Source: Alopecurus myosuroides (lineage: Eukaryota; Streptophyta; Magnoliopsida; Poales; Poaceae). From it: DNA of 64,000 nt. The notes below the pieces were generated by a model. It saw only the letters and a list, made by a program, of their open reading frames with translations, was not told the DNA's origin and searched no databases. A program made the translations under genes and the position numbers. Position 1 is the stretch's first letter. Each line of letters starts with the position of its first letter. This document shows, one piece after another, positions 1 to 10,845 of this stretch. Location of the stretch: contig CM054062.1 of the NCBI GenBank assembly GCA_028641055.1, positions 239,788,528 through 239,852,527 on the forward strand, given 5' to 3'.

Positions 1-2930
1 AGGCGACGACGCGTGGGCGCTGGGGTCGTCGCTATCTGCATGCGCGCTGGGGTTGTCGTTGCTGGCGCCATGTGCATGCACAGGGACCCACCAGCTGGCC
101 CATCATTGCGCTCGGGGAAAGCGCCGGACGAGTGCGCGTTGCTCCCGCCCACCTGCACGGAGACAGAGAAAGATGGCGGGGCAGTGCGCCTGGGGCGGAC
201 AGGCGGATCTCCCTCGGGATCGCTGCCAGAATCAGCTCCTGAGTCCGTGCCTTCGTCTTCTTGTAGGGAATTTGTTGCAGCATCATTTTGTGAGCTATTT
301 GCACCCAAATCTTCATCAGTTTGAGCAGAATTTTCAGCAGGATTCAGCACAACATCCTGGCCAATGTTAGTAACAGGAATATACGGTAAAGGCATATGGT
401 CAACAACATGTGCATCCCCACGTGTGGAATCTTTTGGAAGAAGCAATATTTCATTGCGAAGTAATTTGCCCGCATTGGGATGAAGGGATGCGAATGGGAA
501 GACATTCTCATCGAACACGACATCTCGAGAAATATAAATGCGACCCGTAGATGTATCCAAACATTTTACCCCTTTATGTCTAGGACTATATCCTAGGAAC
601 ACGCAACGAGTGGAACGGAAAGCTAGTTTGCGTGTATTATATGGACGTAAATTGGGCCAACAAGCACACCCAAAAACACGAAGGGAGTCATAATTTGGTT
701 TGATTTGAAGAAGTCGTTCTACAGGAGACTCAAAATTAATTACTTTGCTAGGAAGTAAATTAATGAGGAATGTGGCAGTGAGGAATGCTTCATCCCAAAA
801 TTTTAGAGGCATGGAGGCATTAGCAAGTAAGGCAAGGCCAACTTCAACAATATGACGATGCTTACGTTCAACTGAGCCATTTTGCTGATGTGCATGTGGG
901 CAAGAAACATGGTGAGTAATACCAACTTGTTGAAAGAAGGAGTTTAATTTTTCATACTCACCACCCCAATCAGTTTGCATAGTAATGATCTTCCTATCAA
1001 ATTTTCTCTCAACTAGGTGCTGAAAATTTAGGAAGACTTGATACACATCAGATTTTTTCTTAAGCAAATAGATCCATGTAAATTTGCTAAAATCATCAAT
1101 AAAGCTTACATAATAAGTGTGCTTGCCAACAGACATAGGAGCAGGACCCCAAACATCAGAAAACACTTGTTCCAAGGGAACAGTGGAAACACTAGTGGAT
1201 ACAGGATATGGTAATTGATGACTTTTGGCTAATTGGCAAGAATCACAAACATATGGGTTTATTTCTGGAGAATAAGCTAAAGAATTCTTTCTAAGAACTT
1301 GTTGAACCACAAAAGATGAAGGATGACCTAGACGACGATGCCATGTGGATGATGATGGCTTTATTGTAATGAAAGCATGCTTGGACCCTGAAGAGATAGG
1401 CACTAGAGGGTAGAGACCACCATGGCAGGGACCCTTAAACATAATTCTTCTTGTGGCATGATCCTTGATCAAAAAGAAAAATGGGTGAAATTCAAGAAAT
1501 ACATCATTATCAAGTGTGAGTTTATGGATAGACAAGAGATTCTTTGAGGCACTAGGAACGTGAAGAACATTATTGAGATGTAAAGATGTGTGTGGGGTAT
1601 GCAAAGTTGAAGAACCAATATGGCTTATAGGCATACCGTTTCCATTTTCCGTATGAACGCGCTCACGTCCATTGTACCTCTCATGTGTAGAGAGCTTGCT
1701 CAGCTCCCCGGTGATATGATCAGTGGCTCCTGTATCTGAGTACAAGTTTGTATCCACACCGTATGAGGCGATGTTTGCTTTCTTCTCCTCTTGCTCTTCT
1801 TCACTGTCAGAATCATTGTTGCCACGGTAGCGCGACCAACAGTCTCCGGCAGGGTGACCGTGGATCTTACATATTTGACACGTGATCTCAACATAAGGAG
1901 TGGGTTCACGGCGACGAAATTCACGACGCCTTCCATCATCATTGCGGCGAGAGGAGTCCCGCCGACCACCATCATCACGTCGAGGTCCATCACGTGGACC
2001 ATCACGTCTGCCACCATCATCACGACGGCGGGTGTAGGCATCATCATCGCGGCGGCGATAGCTGCCACCGTCTCGATCATCGCCGCGCTCACCGCGGTAC
2101 GGGGCGCGGTCACCACGGTCTGGGGCGCGATCACCGCGGTCACCAGAGCGGTGATCACCACGGTCTCCAGAGCGAGGATCGCCACGATCGGCGCGAGGGT
2201 CAGGGCGTCCGCGGTCACCACCGCGAGAGGAGTAGCGCCCATCGCGCCGGGCCACATTGGCCGAAGAGGAGAACGATCCGGCGCCCTGGCCAGCGTCTTC
2301 GAGCATCTGCTGGCGCATGTCATGCGCGCAAATCTGCGCGAAAAGGTCATCGAGGGACGTCCCTGGGTTGCCATTGACGGAGGCGACGACGGAGTTGTAC
2401 GACGCGTCAAGGCCATTCAGGATATACCCGACCAGCTCATCATCATCAACGGTTTTGCCGGCGGCGGCGAGCTCGGAGCAGAACCCGCGCATCTTCGCGA
2501 AGTATTGAGCCGCCGTCATGTCTTGCTTCTTAGTGCCATTGAGAGCACCACGTAACTGGTTGATTTTTGCTCGGGACTGGGAGGAAAACATGCCGGTGAT
2601 GACCCCCCAGATCGATGTCATGGTCTCGAGCCCAACGACATGGGCGAGAACCTCGGGCGAGAGGGAGTTGAGCAGGTAAGACACAACCAGTTGGTCGCGT
2701 TTGAGCCAGGCAGTGTACTCGGGATTTGGGATGACGGATTTCTTCTCAGCAACTTCAATCTCCAGGGTTTTGGCCGGCACCGGGGTGGATGGATCGAGCA
2801 GATCCATGACCTGAGCACCGCGGAGGGCAGGGAACACCAATGTCTTCCAAAAGAGGAAGTTCGACCTGGTGAGTTTCTGGGACGGCGGAGTTCCAAGTTC
2901 AGACGTCGTGAAGGATGAGGACGACGCCAT
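1..2930 (-). CDS. Ty1/copia gag-protease-integrase polyprotein, open to the window edge
   Basis: Reading the minus strand from the ATG at 2928-2930 gives one open frame of about 976 codons with no stop before position 1, so the 3' part (RT, RNase H) is outside the window. In order: a copia-type gag (residues ~1-270); an Arg/Gly/Asp-rich tract (~270-345) with many RGD triplets; a CX2CX4HX4C zinc knuckle (~350-365); an aspartic protease motif DTGA (~397); the integrase His/Cys region with LGHPS (~530); and integrase core acidic residues D, D and E in DVWGP, TDWGGEY and NGSVERKH (~590-685). The frame then enters a Ser/Asp/Pro-rich linker. An intact coding frame suggests a young or recently active copy. 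The start follows a 224-bp leader after the primer-binding site. The lineage is uncertain. Confidence 0.9.
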   Translation of the reverse strand, partial: MASSSSFTTSELGTPPSQKLTRSNFLFWKTLVFPALRGAQVMDLLDPSTPVPAKTLEIEVAEKKSVIPNPEYTAWLKRDQLVVSYLLNSLSPEVLAHVVGLETMTSIWGVITGMFSSQSRAKINQLRGALNGTKKQDMTAAQYFAKMRGFCSELAAAGKTVDDDELVGYILNGLDASYNSVVASVNGNPGTSLDDLFAQICAHDMRQQMLEDAGQGAGSFSSSANVARRDGRYSSRGGDRGRPDPRADRGDPRSGDRGDHRSGDRGDRAPDRGDRAPYRGERGDDRDGGSYRRRDDDAYTRRRDDGGRRDGPRDGPRRDDGGRRDSSRRNDDGRRREFRRREPTPYVEITCQICKIHGHPAGDCWSRYRGNNDSDSEEEQEEKKANIASYGVDTNLYSDTGATDHITGELSKLSTHERYNGRERVHTENGNGMPISHIGSSTLHTPHTSLHLNNVLHVPSASKNLLSIHKLTLDNDVFLEFHPFFFLIKDHATRRIMFKGPCHGGLYPLVPISSGSKHAFITIKPSSSTWHRRLGHPSSFVVQQVLRKNSLAYSPEINPYVCDSCQLAKSHQLPYPVSTSVSTVPLEQVFSDVWGPAPMSVGKHTYYVSFIDDFSKFTWIYLLKKKSDVYQVFLNFQHLVERKFDRKIITMQTDWGGEYEKLNSFFQQVGITHHVSCPHAHQQNGSVERKHRHIVEVGLALLANASMPLKFWDEAFLTATFLINLLPSKVINFESPVERLLQIKPNYDSLRVFGCACWPNLRPYNTRKLAFRSTRCVFLGYSPRHKGVKCLDTSTGRIYISRDVVFDENVFPFASLHPNAGKLLRNEILLLPKDSTRGDAHVVDHMPLPYIPVTNIGQDVVLNPAENSAQTDEDLGANSSQNDAATNSLQEDEGTDSGADSGSDPEGDPPVRPRRTAPPSFSVSVQVGGSNAHSSGAFPERNDGPAGGSLCMHMAPATTTPARMQIATTPAPTRRR

Positions 2931-3154
2931 TGCAGAGAGCTTCGACGGCGTAGGTTTTGGTTTTGTTTTGTGGTTTTTGGTTTTTGGAGATCGTGGAAAC
3001 GATCAGAAGCTTTTGGTTTTGGGATTTGGTTTTGGGTTTTTTGGTTGTGGAGGCTGAGATCGATCAATCTTGGCTCGGTTTTGGTTTGTAGATCGAGATG
3101 AACTCGGGTTTTAGGTTTTTCGGGGCTGTGGAGGCTAGGTCAGGGAAGGGTAGA

Positions 3155-3166
3155 GCTCTGATACCA
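3155..3166 (-). other. Primer-binding site of the minus-strand copia element
   Basis: The minus strand reads TGGTATCAGAGC, the classic copia site complementary to the 3' end of initiator tRNA-Met. It lies 225 bp upstream of the gag ATG, with a T/G-rich leader between (about 2931-3154). The 5' LTR should end immediately to the right, but the adjoining sequence reads TTCCGATA on the minus strand and has no clear CA terminus, so the LTR boundary is not resolved. Confidence 0.8.
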
Positions 3167-3254
3167 TATCGGAAGACCTAAACCGATGACCTGTTGAGGC
3201 TCGGGTTCCGTGTTTCTATAGAAGCGGGATAGCCCCCGAAGGCGTACATGAGAC

Positions 3255-3292
3255 CCCTATACGGTTGGTGTACTACACCATACCGTATAGGG
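3255..3292. repeat. Near-perfect palindrome (hairpin)
   Basis: Two arms of 17 and 18 bp (left 3255-3271, right 3275-3292) are reverse complements except for a one-base bulge, with a 3-bp loop. Each arm carries CCCTATACGG. It lies between the copia primer-binding site and the gypsy remnant and could belong to the unresolved copia LTR or to a junction between elements. Confidence 0.75.
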
Positions 3293-3299
3293 TAGAATA

Positions 3300-3650
3300 C
3301 TCTCTAACAAAGATAACTGATAGAGGATCCAAACCAAACCCGTTCCGGAAGGCAACTGTGAACCATACAAACGTGGAGGAAGTATATGATGCAGCAGACT
3401 CTATGGCTGGTATGTTCTTCGTGAGATCATAGCCCACAATAGTACTTATCAATACTGGTGCATCACAGTCATTCATATCAATTGCTTCCACGGATAAGAG
3501 TTACCAAGCTACTCCACACATATTGTTGATGATACCAAGTAGATTTCTCTTAAGGGGGGTAGCCTAGATATTGACCGTGGGAAAACCATCCACACCTATT
3601 TGCTAGCCATTCCGAATCTCGGGACGAGATTCATCTTAAGGGGGTTAGTT
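3300..3650 (+). pseudogene. Chromovirus (Del/Tekay-like) gypsy protease remnant and polypurine tracts
   Basis: Around 3355-3490 the plus strand encodes the end of gag running into a protease motif, VLINTGASQSFIS. This matches the usual VLFDSGASHSFIS of Del/Tekay gypsy elements, except that the catalytic Asp is Asn. A TAG stop lies just before it. Almost directly afterwards come two copies of a polypurine tract of the form CTTAAGGGGG (about 3550-3563 and 3634-3650), the second abutting the LTR. RT, RNase H, integrase and chromodomain are all missing. This is therefore an internally deleted, dead element. Confidence 0.7.
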
Positions 3651-5640
3651 TGTCACATCCCAAATTTTACATTTGAAATGTTTTGCATTTAGAACATATG
3701 CATATCATGGCATGTTTTAAAAAACTTGCATTTGAGTGTTGCATTTTAAACCCCAAACAAAATCATGTTTTAAAAGGGCCAAAATCCTCCTATAAGACGT
3801 TTATAAGCCGAACGATATTTGAATATTTTAATTTTTCAAAAATCACTCCCTAATAGTATAATATGATAGATTTTCAAATTTCAAAATTTTAGAAATTTGT
3901 TTCACTCGATTCCGAGTTATATTTCAAAAGTTATGAAAGTTTTAAGATAAAGATAGAAAGAAAAAAACCGTATCGCATGGGCCGGCCCAGCGACTCCACC
4001 AGGTATACACGCACGCTCGCGATCCGGTCAGGGTACAAATCCCGTTTTTCTTCAACCAACCTCCGTTCAAACTCGAATATCTCTTCGTTGGAGAGTCCAA
4101 ATTCGAATCCGCTTCTTTCTACTTGTTCCCTACTCCAAGGAGCAACTTTCCACCGACCTACCCATCTATAAATACCGCAGCCCCGGCCGTGAGGTCGTCC
4201 CAAAGTTGAAACTTTGATTTCAGATCTATTTCGTGGTATTTTGCTCGCCACAATCCGTGAGTTCCTCGGTTGACGTTCAAGTCTTCACTTGAGTTTTAGA
4301 GATCGTCGATACCGATCCATCCCAATAAACCTCACATCTTTTCATCCACCACAGCTGGAGAATTTCGCGGTCTAATCTCTCAGATCTGAAGCGGCAAATG
4401 TTCAATTACTCTTCAACCGTTTGTCCGTTTTTGCTCAAATTTCTACTGTATTTGCATCTCATCATTATCTACAACTTTCATTCTTTGAGTTTTTCGATTT
4501 GAGCTACATATCTTTTTATATAATTCCGATCTAATTTTACCCATCGGAGTAACTCGAAATTTCAAATCTATACTTCGTTCTTGTTCATCCAAAAAGTTGC
4601 CGTTGAGTGTTTTATTTGCTTTTTAGGATCTTATTAGTATGTTAGGTTTAGATCACCTTTTTATAAACTTTATTTCGATAAGATCTTGTAGATTGTTAAT
4701 TAACCCGGTTTAATTTGGTTAAGCTGTTTTTTGTGTCTTGTTGCATTACAAACTTTTCCATGCATCATATATTGTTTAGGCAACCAGAGTACTAGTAAAT
4801 AAGTTGTCTTACATTATTAAATTATCATGCATCCATATGTTGCATTGTTGTTTTTTCTGGTTTGGTTATTTACTGTGGTATGCTTGCAACGTGTAGATTG
4901 CGAGAGTTGCGGTTGCTGTTCGTGTGAGGATCGTGGTTGTTACGGTTGCGACTGAATCGAGTACGTGAACGACTCCAATTTCTGTCAAGGCAAGTGACAC
5001 ACATGAACCTACTATTTTATTATATGCATTAGAGTTTTATTGTAGCTATGCATTAGTACGAGTTGTGTGTTATCGCTATGCTAGATTGCTTCACTAACAC
5101 CCAAGTGGAGCGATCATATGTTACCCCTAGATTGTAGCAATCCTTATGTCAGGCAAACATCGTACTTGTAGATTGCTTAGCCATGCTCTAGATATCGTGG
5201 TTGGGATTATTATCATGTTAAAGAATTACTCGCTATTTTAATTGCTTATCAAAACAACATGATAATTAATTAACCACTGGGCGGATTGCTAGCATGTCAG
5301 CAGAGTACAAATTTTGGTGGGGACCGTCGCCCAATATCTTGAGATTATGTTTAGTTTCTGTATGTAGTTGTTTCTTGTGTGTAGCCGTGTTTTATATTAG
5401 TATGGGATAGACATAAATTATAGGTTGTGGTGACTCGAACCCAACGTGTCCAGAGATGTAGATTATTTGTAGGATGGTCCGGCTCGTGGAGGGTTTGGGG
5501 ATCTGCTTCTTATAGTTTATGGCTTGATCTTCTTTCCTTTCGTGGTACTAATGGTGAATCATGGTGTTTGGGGTCGATTAGGCAACACGGGTAAAGGGCA
5601 CAAACCTAGCGAGGGTTAAAACTAAGATCTTAGCCGTGTT
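3651..5640 (+). repeat. Gypsy (chromovirus-type) LTR
   Basis: The LTR begins TGTCACATCCC directly after the polypurine tract, the standard start for Del/Tekay LTRs. It holds a TATA box near 4167 and a long AT-rich 3' part. I could not find a terminal CA followed by a target duplication, so the right end is approximate; the LTR-like character fades near 5640. No coding capacity is expected. Confidence 0.55.
4167..4174 (+). promoter_or_regulatory. TATA box within the gypsy LTR
   Basis: TATAAATA lies about 515 bp into the LTR and is followed by GC-rich sequence, the expected layout for the U3/R boundary. It would have driven transcription of this element before it decayed. Confidence 0.55.
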
Positions 5641-6700
5641 CCGTTGGTTAGGGACAATTCAACAACTAGATGGGAAACATGACATATCTCGTTCATCTTG
5701 TTTTATTGATTTCTACCAAATTGACTATGGGTTATTGGAGAAGTGCCTGATGGTGTTTCAGCGTGCTAATCCAAAGGGTGGGAGCACTTTGCTATCAACC
5801 AAAGTGTCCAATTATATAGGAACACTTTGCTATCAACCAAAGTGTCCAATTAGGTGCAAAATTATTTTCTATTAAAAGATAGGACAAATGCATTTATGCA
5901 AAATAGCCTATAAACTCCACCAGTCAAATATGCATGTAGACTAGCATTTGCCATTTATATACCACCATAGTGTCACTTGCCACCATTGCTCAGAATGATC
6001 TGACCTCCATTTGGGGGCTGCATATTCCAACGTGCAGGTTGTTCGTATTGAGTGATCGACGTAGGTCTCGTGACTCCACTCAACATGTTTGTTCGCCTGT
6101 GGTGCAAATTGAAGACTGGAGCCCTTATATTCACTTTGTTATACTTGAATAAGTTTTGTGCTAGCTTCCACTATGCAACTTGTAAAGAATTTTGTACTCT
6201 GGATTATTCGCTAGATATGAGATAATTTGCTTCTTTGGATATCTATCTAGTTGTGTGTGTTGGTGAACGGTCCAGGGGCCAGTACTACACGCAACAGTAT
6301 AGCCTGTGTCGGGCCGTACTGCTACAAACAAATCATTAAACCTCCATGCTATCAAATTGGTAACAAAAAAATTAGGGAAAGAAAGAAAAGTAATTGATAA
6401 ATGGAAGTGCCTATAGTTGTGGAAATCCCCTAGCTGCAAGCATCGGCGGGTGATGCTCCCTCCTATGTCTACTCTACTCCACTGATCCCCCTAATTCCTC
6501 CTTGTATTTTGGTCTCAATATCTAGACGTAATAACAGGATAGTAGCCCTCCCCCCCCCCCCACACACACACCCCATGCCCATGGCTTCTACCGAGAGAGC
6601 TAAAGATTAGAGCGAATGATAGGTCTTAGATGCATATGAGTAAAAGAAAATATTGCAAAAAACCTGGGCGGACCATGGCCCATTTTGGCCCTAACGGAGC
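5641..6700. other. Unassigned intergenic sequence
   Basis: No convincing gene is seen. It includes the 38-bp tandem duplication listed separately and a poly-C tract followed by CA repeats near 6549-6572. The short ORFs here have no recognisable domains. Confidence 0.5.
5784..5852. repeat. Two-copy 38-bp tandem repeat, each copy a hairpin
   Basis: The segment CACTTTGCTATCAACCAAAG with its flanks occurs twice at a 38-bp period. Within each copy ACACTTTG and CAAAGTGT form an 8-bp inverted repeat around an 8-bp loop. It resembles a small MITE end or a slippage duplication, and the origin is unknown. Confidence 0.8.
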
Positions 6701-6710
6701 TCCGCCCATG

Positions 6711-7095
6711 TGTCTACTTATCTATGCACTACATATACTTTCAAATGCAACGCACGTATACTTAGTGTGTCGTGTGTATTTTAAAGTGAAACACGTATGC
6801 GAACTTACCAATGCATTGTGTGTACTTCCAAGTTTTGTGTGTGTTTACTTACTGGTGGATTGTGTGTACTTCTAAGTACATTGGGCTTGTACTTACCTGT
6901 GCACCCCCATATACTTTCAAGTGCAACCAGCGTAGTGTCACAAGTGCATTATGTGTACTTCCAAGTGCATCACATGTGTACTTACCGGTGCATTGCGAGT
7001 ATTTTGAAGTGCATGCAACTCGCATGTACTTATCATGCATTATGTGTAATTTGAATTGTAGAGAACATGTACTTTCAAGTACAAGCATAATAGTT
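6711..7095. repeat. Degenerate ~45-bp tandem repeat (minisatellite-like)
   Basis: Roughly eight diverged units share the pattern CTTACC..TGCATT followed by TGTGTACTTCCAAG, with starts spaced about 38-51 bp (for example near 6803, 6848, 6892, 6943, 6981 and 7028). Spacers are not conserved and spacing is irregular, so it is not a CRISPR array. The short ORFs across it simply reflect the repeat. Confidence 0.7.
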
Positions 7096-7107
7096 TTTGA
7101 GTTATGA

Positions 7108-8028
7108 AAAAAATCGACATGATCTTGGCCTTCGGAGAGGGAAAATTGTCACTGTCGTGATCACCAACTCTTCTCCATCAACCCATCATGTTTCTCCCAA
7201 CCATGTGTAATCCCGCTATAATCACATGGGTTGGATGGGATTGGATGAAATTTTCTATGTAATATATGTCGGATTTGTTACGTCCTGATGCCTAGTATCC
7301 ATTATGTTTTGAGAATGATGTTGATGTGACTTTCATATGCGTAATGCTTGCCGCTATGGCCCGAGTGGCATGATTTCGGATCTGAACGTTTTATGTTTTC
7401 GTGAATATATATGAGTTTTAGATCATACTCAAGTTGTATGCACATGTTATTGTTTGGAACCAGAAACCCTAAGGTGGCATGATTGGGGTATCAAAGACGA
7501 AGACTAAAATTTGAGGATTACATGTATTCATTATCTAGTTTTTTTTCCGATGCTTCGCAAAATGATTGTATTGATTATCCTAGGTTTCCTAACTGGCCCC
7601 GTTAAAACAGGAGGTTACGGGAAAAAATGGTGTGCAAGTTATTATTGCAAGCACTTACAACTATATATGGAATACATGCCTACATATGACTGGTCAATTG
7701 GAGCAATATTATCATTTCAAATGTTTTATGACTATTATATATGTGATATCATTCATGTCTCCATTATCTACCCCCATGTCTACGTCGTTCATCATTGTTT
7801 CTCTCATTTACATTACTTTCACTGCAATTGGTTACTTTACTGCCATCATATCACTATGCTACTAATAAAATCTTTCAAGCAAGTATTTATCCAGGAGTGG
7901 TTGAATTGAAAACTTAAATGCTAAGTATTACAAATATTACTTGGCTCCACTTGTGTTGAAATCGATAAATTTGGGTTGCAATACTTACCTCAAATGCTAT
8001 TGCGATCCCCTACAATTTACGGCCATCA
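7108..8028 (+). repeat. Old, 5'-truncated Athila-type gypsy LTR
   Basis: The segment is collinear with the downstream 900 bp of the Athila LTR at 9358-10751. It shares the CTTCTCCATCAACC block, the TAGTATCCATT block, the GGCATGATTTCGGATCTGAAC block and the ending GCGATCCCCTACA..ATCA. It is strongly diverged with many indels, lacks the first ~500 bp and has no primer-binding site beyond its end. It is an older relic of the same broad family. Confidence 0.65.
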
Positions 8029-8421
8029 GTTACTTGTGTCCATGGTCAGGAAAATAGAATCGTGAATAATTAATGAGATGGTCTAGAGAACTGGCTAGGG
8101 ATCTGGTTTGGTGTTTAGTTTTCCAAACATGTAACTAGGTTTTTATCTGAACCTCATATTCATAAACCATTTAAATTCAAAGCATAGAATACAAATTTAA
8201 TCATTAACATTGTGGAAATAGAACCTTACCACTTTGGTATTGCCTCTAGGGAATATTTCTAATAGTTTAGTCTCCGAGAAGTAGTCTGGTAAAGATACTA
8301 AGTGTAGTAGAAAGTTTCCCTCGGTTATGAAATCAAGTTTAATCGAACGAGTAGGACTTCAAAGTATTCGGCGAGGTGCTTGTAACCTCGCACTTTAACG
8401 AGCATGAAACTACACACAAAA
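8029..8421. other. Unassigned sequence left of the solo LTR
   Basis: No gene is seen. The sequence continues on the other side of the solo LTR at 9292-9357, so both parts were one contiguous stretch before that insertion. Confidence 0.5.
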
Positions 8422-9291
8422 TGTCGGGGGGGCTACCCCCGAGTAGGGGTAAGACAGTCGGTAAAACAGAGATCAGAGTACTGTTTACCGGGTAGGCGGC
8501 TACCCGGGTACCTGCTATCCGGTAGATGCTACTCGGTGCTAAGTATTGAAGGCCAAGAGAAGATAAGGAGAAAGTTTAGAATCATCCGAGTAGAGATCAA
8601 GTGGTCCGAGTAGATGGTCATCAACCCTACTCGGCCACAAAGTCAATGGAGCCATTTTGACGGGATCCCGCGGCCGTACAGGCGTGCGGTTCAACTTACA
8701 AGACGCATCATTATCTGCGCTACGGCGTGGGTACAGTGAAGGTGGGAACCTGTCTTGTATTGTCACTGACAGGGGGGACAGGATAGGTCAGGGGCCTACT
8801 CTGTGAGACTGACAGGGTGGACAAGTCCTGTCAGTCGGACGGCGTGACGACTTCCCGCACAGGCGTCAGCGGGAACACGGAAGCGTGCTGCTGCTATCAC
8901 AATGGCGTTGTCTAATCAAGTACTTTCTATTCGTTGTTTACTCAGCTGGGTACCAGTATATAAGGTGCCCAGCTCCCTCCTGCGCGGGGGACGTTACGCG
9001 AGAGAGCATTTATTGCACGAGATAGTACTAGAGGTAGAGCGAGCAGAGAGTGGCTACTCGGCTGAAGGCCAGATTTGTACTGTGGCTACTCGGATATCAC
9101 ATATACAGAGAGATAGGCAGGAGTAAGGGCATTACCTCCACACGAGGGCCCCGAACCTGGTAGTTATTAGTGTCTGCAGTGCTTTCCATGCGCGTCTACT
9201 TGACGTGCGATCCCTCCCCGAATACCTACAGCGTCCATCGGCCCCAAACCTTAAGCCATCCCATGGCATCTGTCTTTACTCATCCACGACA
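8422..9291 (+). mobile_element. Solo LTR of the Tat-type gypsy family, with CAAAA target duplication
   Basis: The 870-bp LTR starts TGTCGGGGGG and ends CCACGACA. It is flanked by identical 5-bp duplications CAAAA (8417-8421 and 9292-9296), with no internal domain. It matches the 5' LTR of the element at 50134-51019 throughout, including the CTACCCCCGAGTAGGGGT start, the TATATAAGGTGCCC promoter block (TATA near 8957) and the ACACGAGGGCCC block. A solo LTR forms by recombination between the two LTRs of a full element, so a complete copy once stood here. Small ORFs inside it are not genes. Confidence 0.92.
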
Positions 9292-9357
9292 CAAAACACA
9301 AAATTCCCTTTGTCCCCAACTTTGCAGAAAGGTTGTCAATATTTTCGTATTGATGTA

Positions 9358-10751
9358 TGATACGTCCAAAACGTATCTCTTTTTTCGAACACTTTTCTTA
9401 TTGTTTTCTTCTAAACTTGTGAGTTTTGGATACTACTAACATGGACTAATGTTGTTTTCAGCAGAATTACCTTGATGTCTCGTTTTTGTGCAGAAAAATC
9501 AACTTTCGGGAAATTTCCCAAAAAAGATCCCATTGGTCCTAAAACACCAGAAGACCCCGGGAGCGAGAAGGGGGCCAGGAGAGGGGCCAGGATGGGGCCA
9601 CACCACCCCCTAGCGCCCCCCTTGGCCGCGCCGCCAGGTGGTGTGGGACACTCCCTCACCCCCTCAGACTCCCCTTTCGACTACATATGGCCCGTAACCT
9701 AAAAACCGAGGGGGGTTTGTCATATTCCACAGAAACACAACAGAGCGCTGCCGCCACCTCGAAACTCAATTCGGTGATCAGAAGTTCATGTTCTAGCGCC
9801 CTGCCGGGACGGGGATTCGAAGGAGATCATCGCCATCGACACCGCCACCTCTTCTCCATCAACCATCCATGATTCCCCCGTCCATGTTTGAGTAAACACC
9901 GCTGTAGGCTGAGAGGGGTGGAAGAGATTGGATGAGACTGATCATGTAATAATGCCAGATTGTTAGGGCATAGTGCCTAGTATCCATTGTTAGTGTTTTT
10001 GCCGTTGTTGCAACTTGTTATGCTTAATGTTTGTCACTACGGCCTGAGTGCCATGATCTCAGATCTAAACATGTTATTGTTTCATGAGTATAATTATGTT
10101 TCTTGATCATATCTGCAAGTTGTTTACACATGTCATTGTCCGGAACCCGAGGCCCCAATGTGACAGAAATTGGGACAACTGGAGGGGATGGTTGTGATGT
10201 GAGGATCACGTGTGTTCACGGAGTGTTAATGCTTTGCTCTGGTGCTTTATTAAAAAAAGCAGCTTAATTACCAGTAGTTTCCCTATAGGCCCCGCTGCCA
10301 CGGGCTGGTAGGACAAAAGATGTTGTGCAACTTTCTCACTGCGAGCACGTATGACTATATTGGAACACATGCCTATGGTTTGCCTAAATATTTGATGCTT
10401 TATTACTATTATATGCAATGCTCGTGTTAGATTATTACATGACCTATGTTATCCATGCAACGCCCGTCCATCCATTCCCTATATGCCTACTGTACTTCCC
10501 ATCCTGCTGTTTTCCGTGATTGCTACTGTTGTTACTATGTTACTACTGTTGTTATTTTATTTCTACTGCTGCTATAAAACTGTTACCACCGATAAATTGT
10601 TGCGAGCAAGTTTACTTTCAGGTGCAGCTGAATTGACAACTCAGTTGTTAAGGCTAATAAATATTCTTTGGCTCCCCTTGTGTCGAATCAATAAATTTGG
10701 GTTTTACTTCCCTCGAAGACTGTTGCGATCCCCTATACTTGTGGGTCATCA
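9358..10751 (+). repeat. 5' LTR of the Athila-type element
   Basis: The 1,394-bp LTR starts TGATACGTCCAAAACG and ends GTGGGTCATCA. Its end is fixed by the primer-binding site 17 bp further on. Short ORFs inside it are artefacts. Confidence 0.88.
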
Positions 10752-10768
10752 TGGGAAATACTATTTTC

Positions 10769-10786
10769 TGGCGCCATTGCCGGGGA
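10769..10786 (+). other. Primer-binding site of the Athila-type element
   Basis: TGGCGCCATTGCCGGGGA closely matches the Athila/Tat primer site TGGCGCCGTTGCCGGGGA, with one difference. It lies 17 bp after the LTR end, typical spacing for these elements. Confidence 0.85.
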
Positions 10787-10845
10787 GCATAGCTTTATTT
10801 ATTTGCTCACTTGATCGTGATATTGTTTCCTGCAAGACATTCATC

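Noticed and set aside
1791..2555. 254-codon plus-strand ORF and several overlapping ones within 1700-2550
   Set aside because: They are shadows of the minus-strand copia gag; their length comes from its GC-rich Arg/Gly/Asp repeat.
6711..7095. Possible CRISPR-like array
   Set aside because: Units are diverged, spacing is irregular and the genome is eukaryotic.
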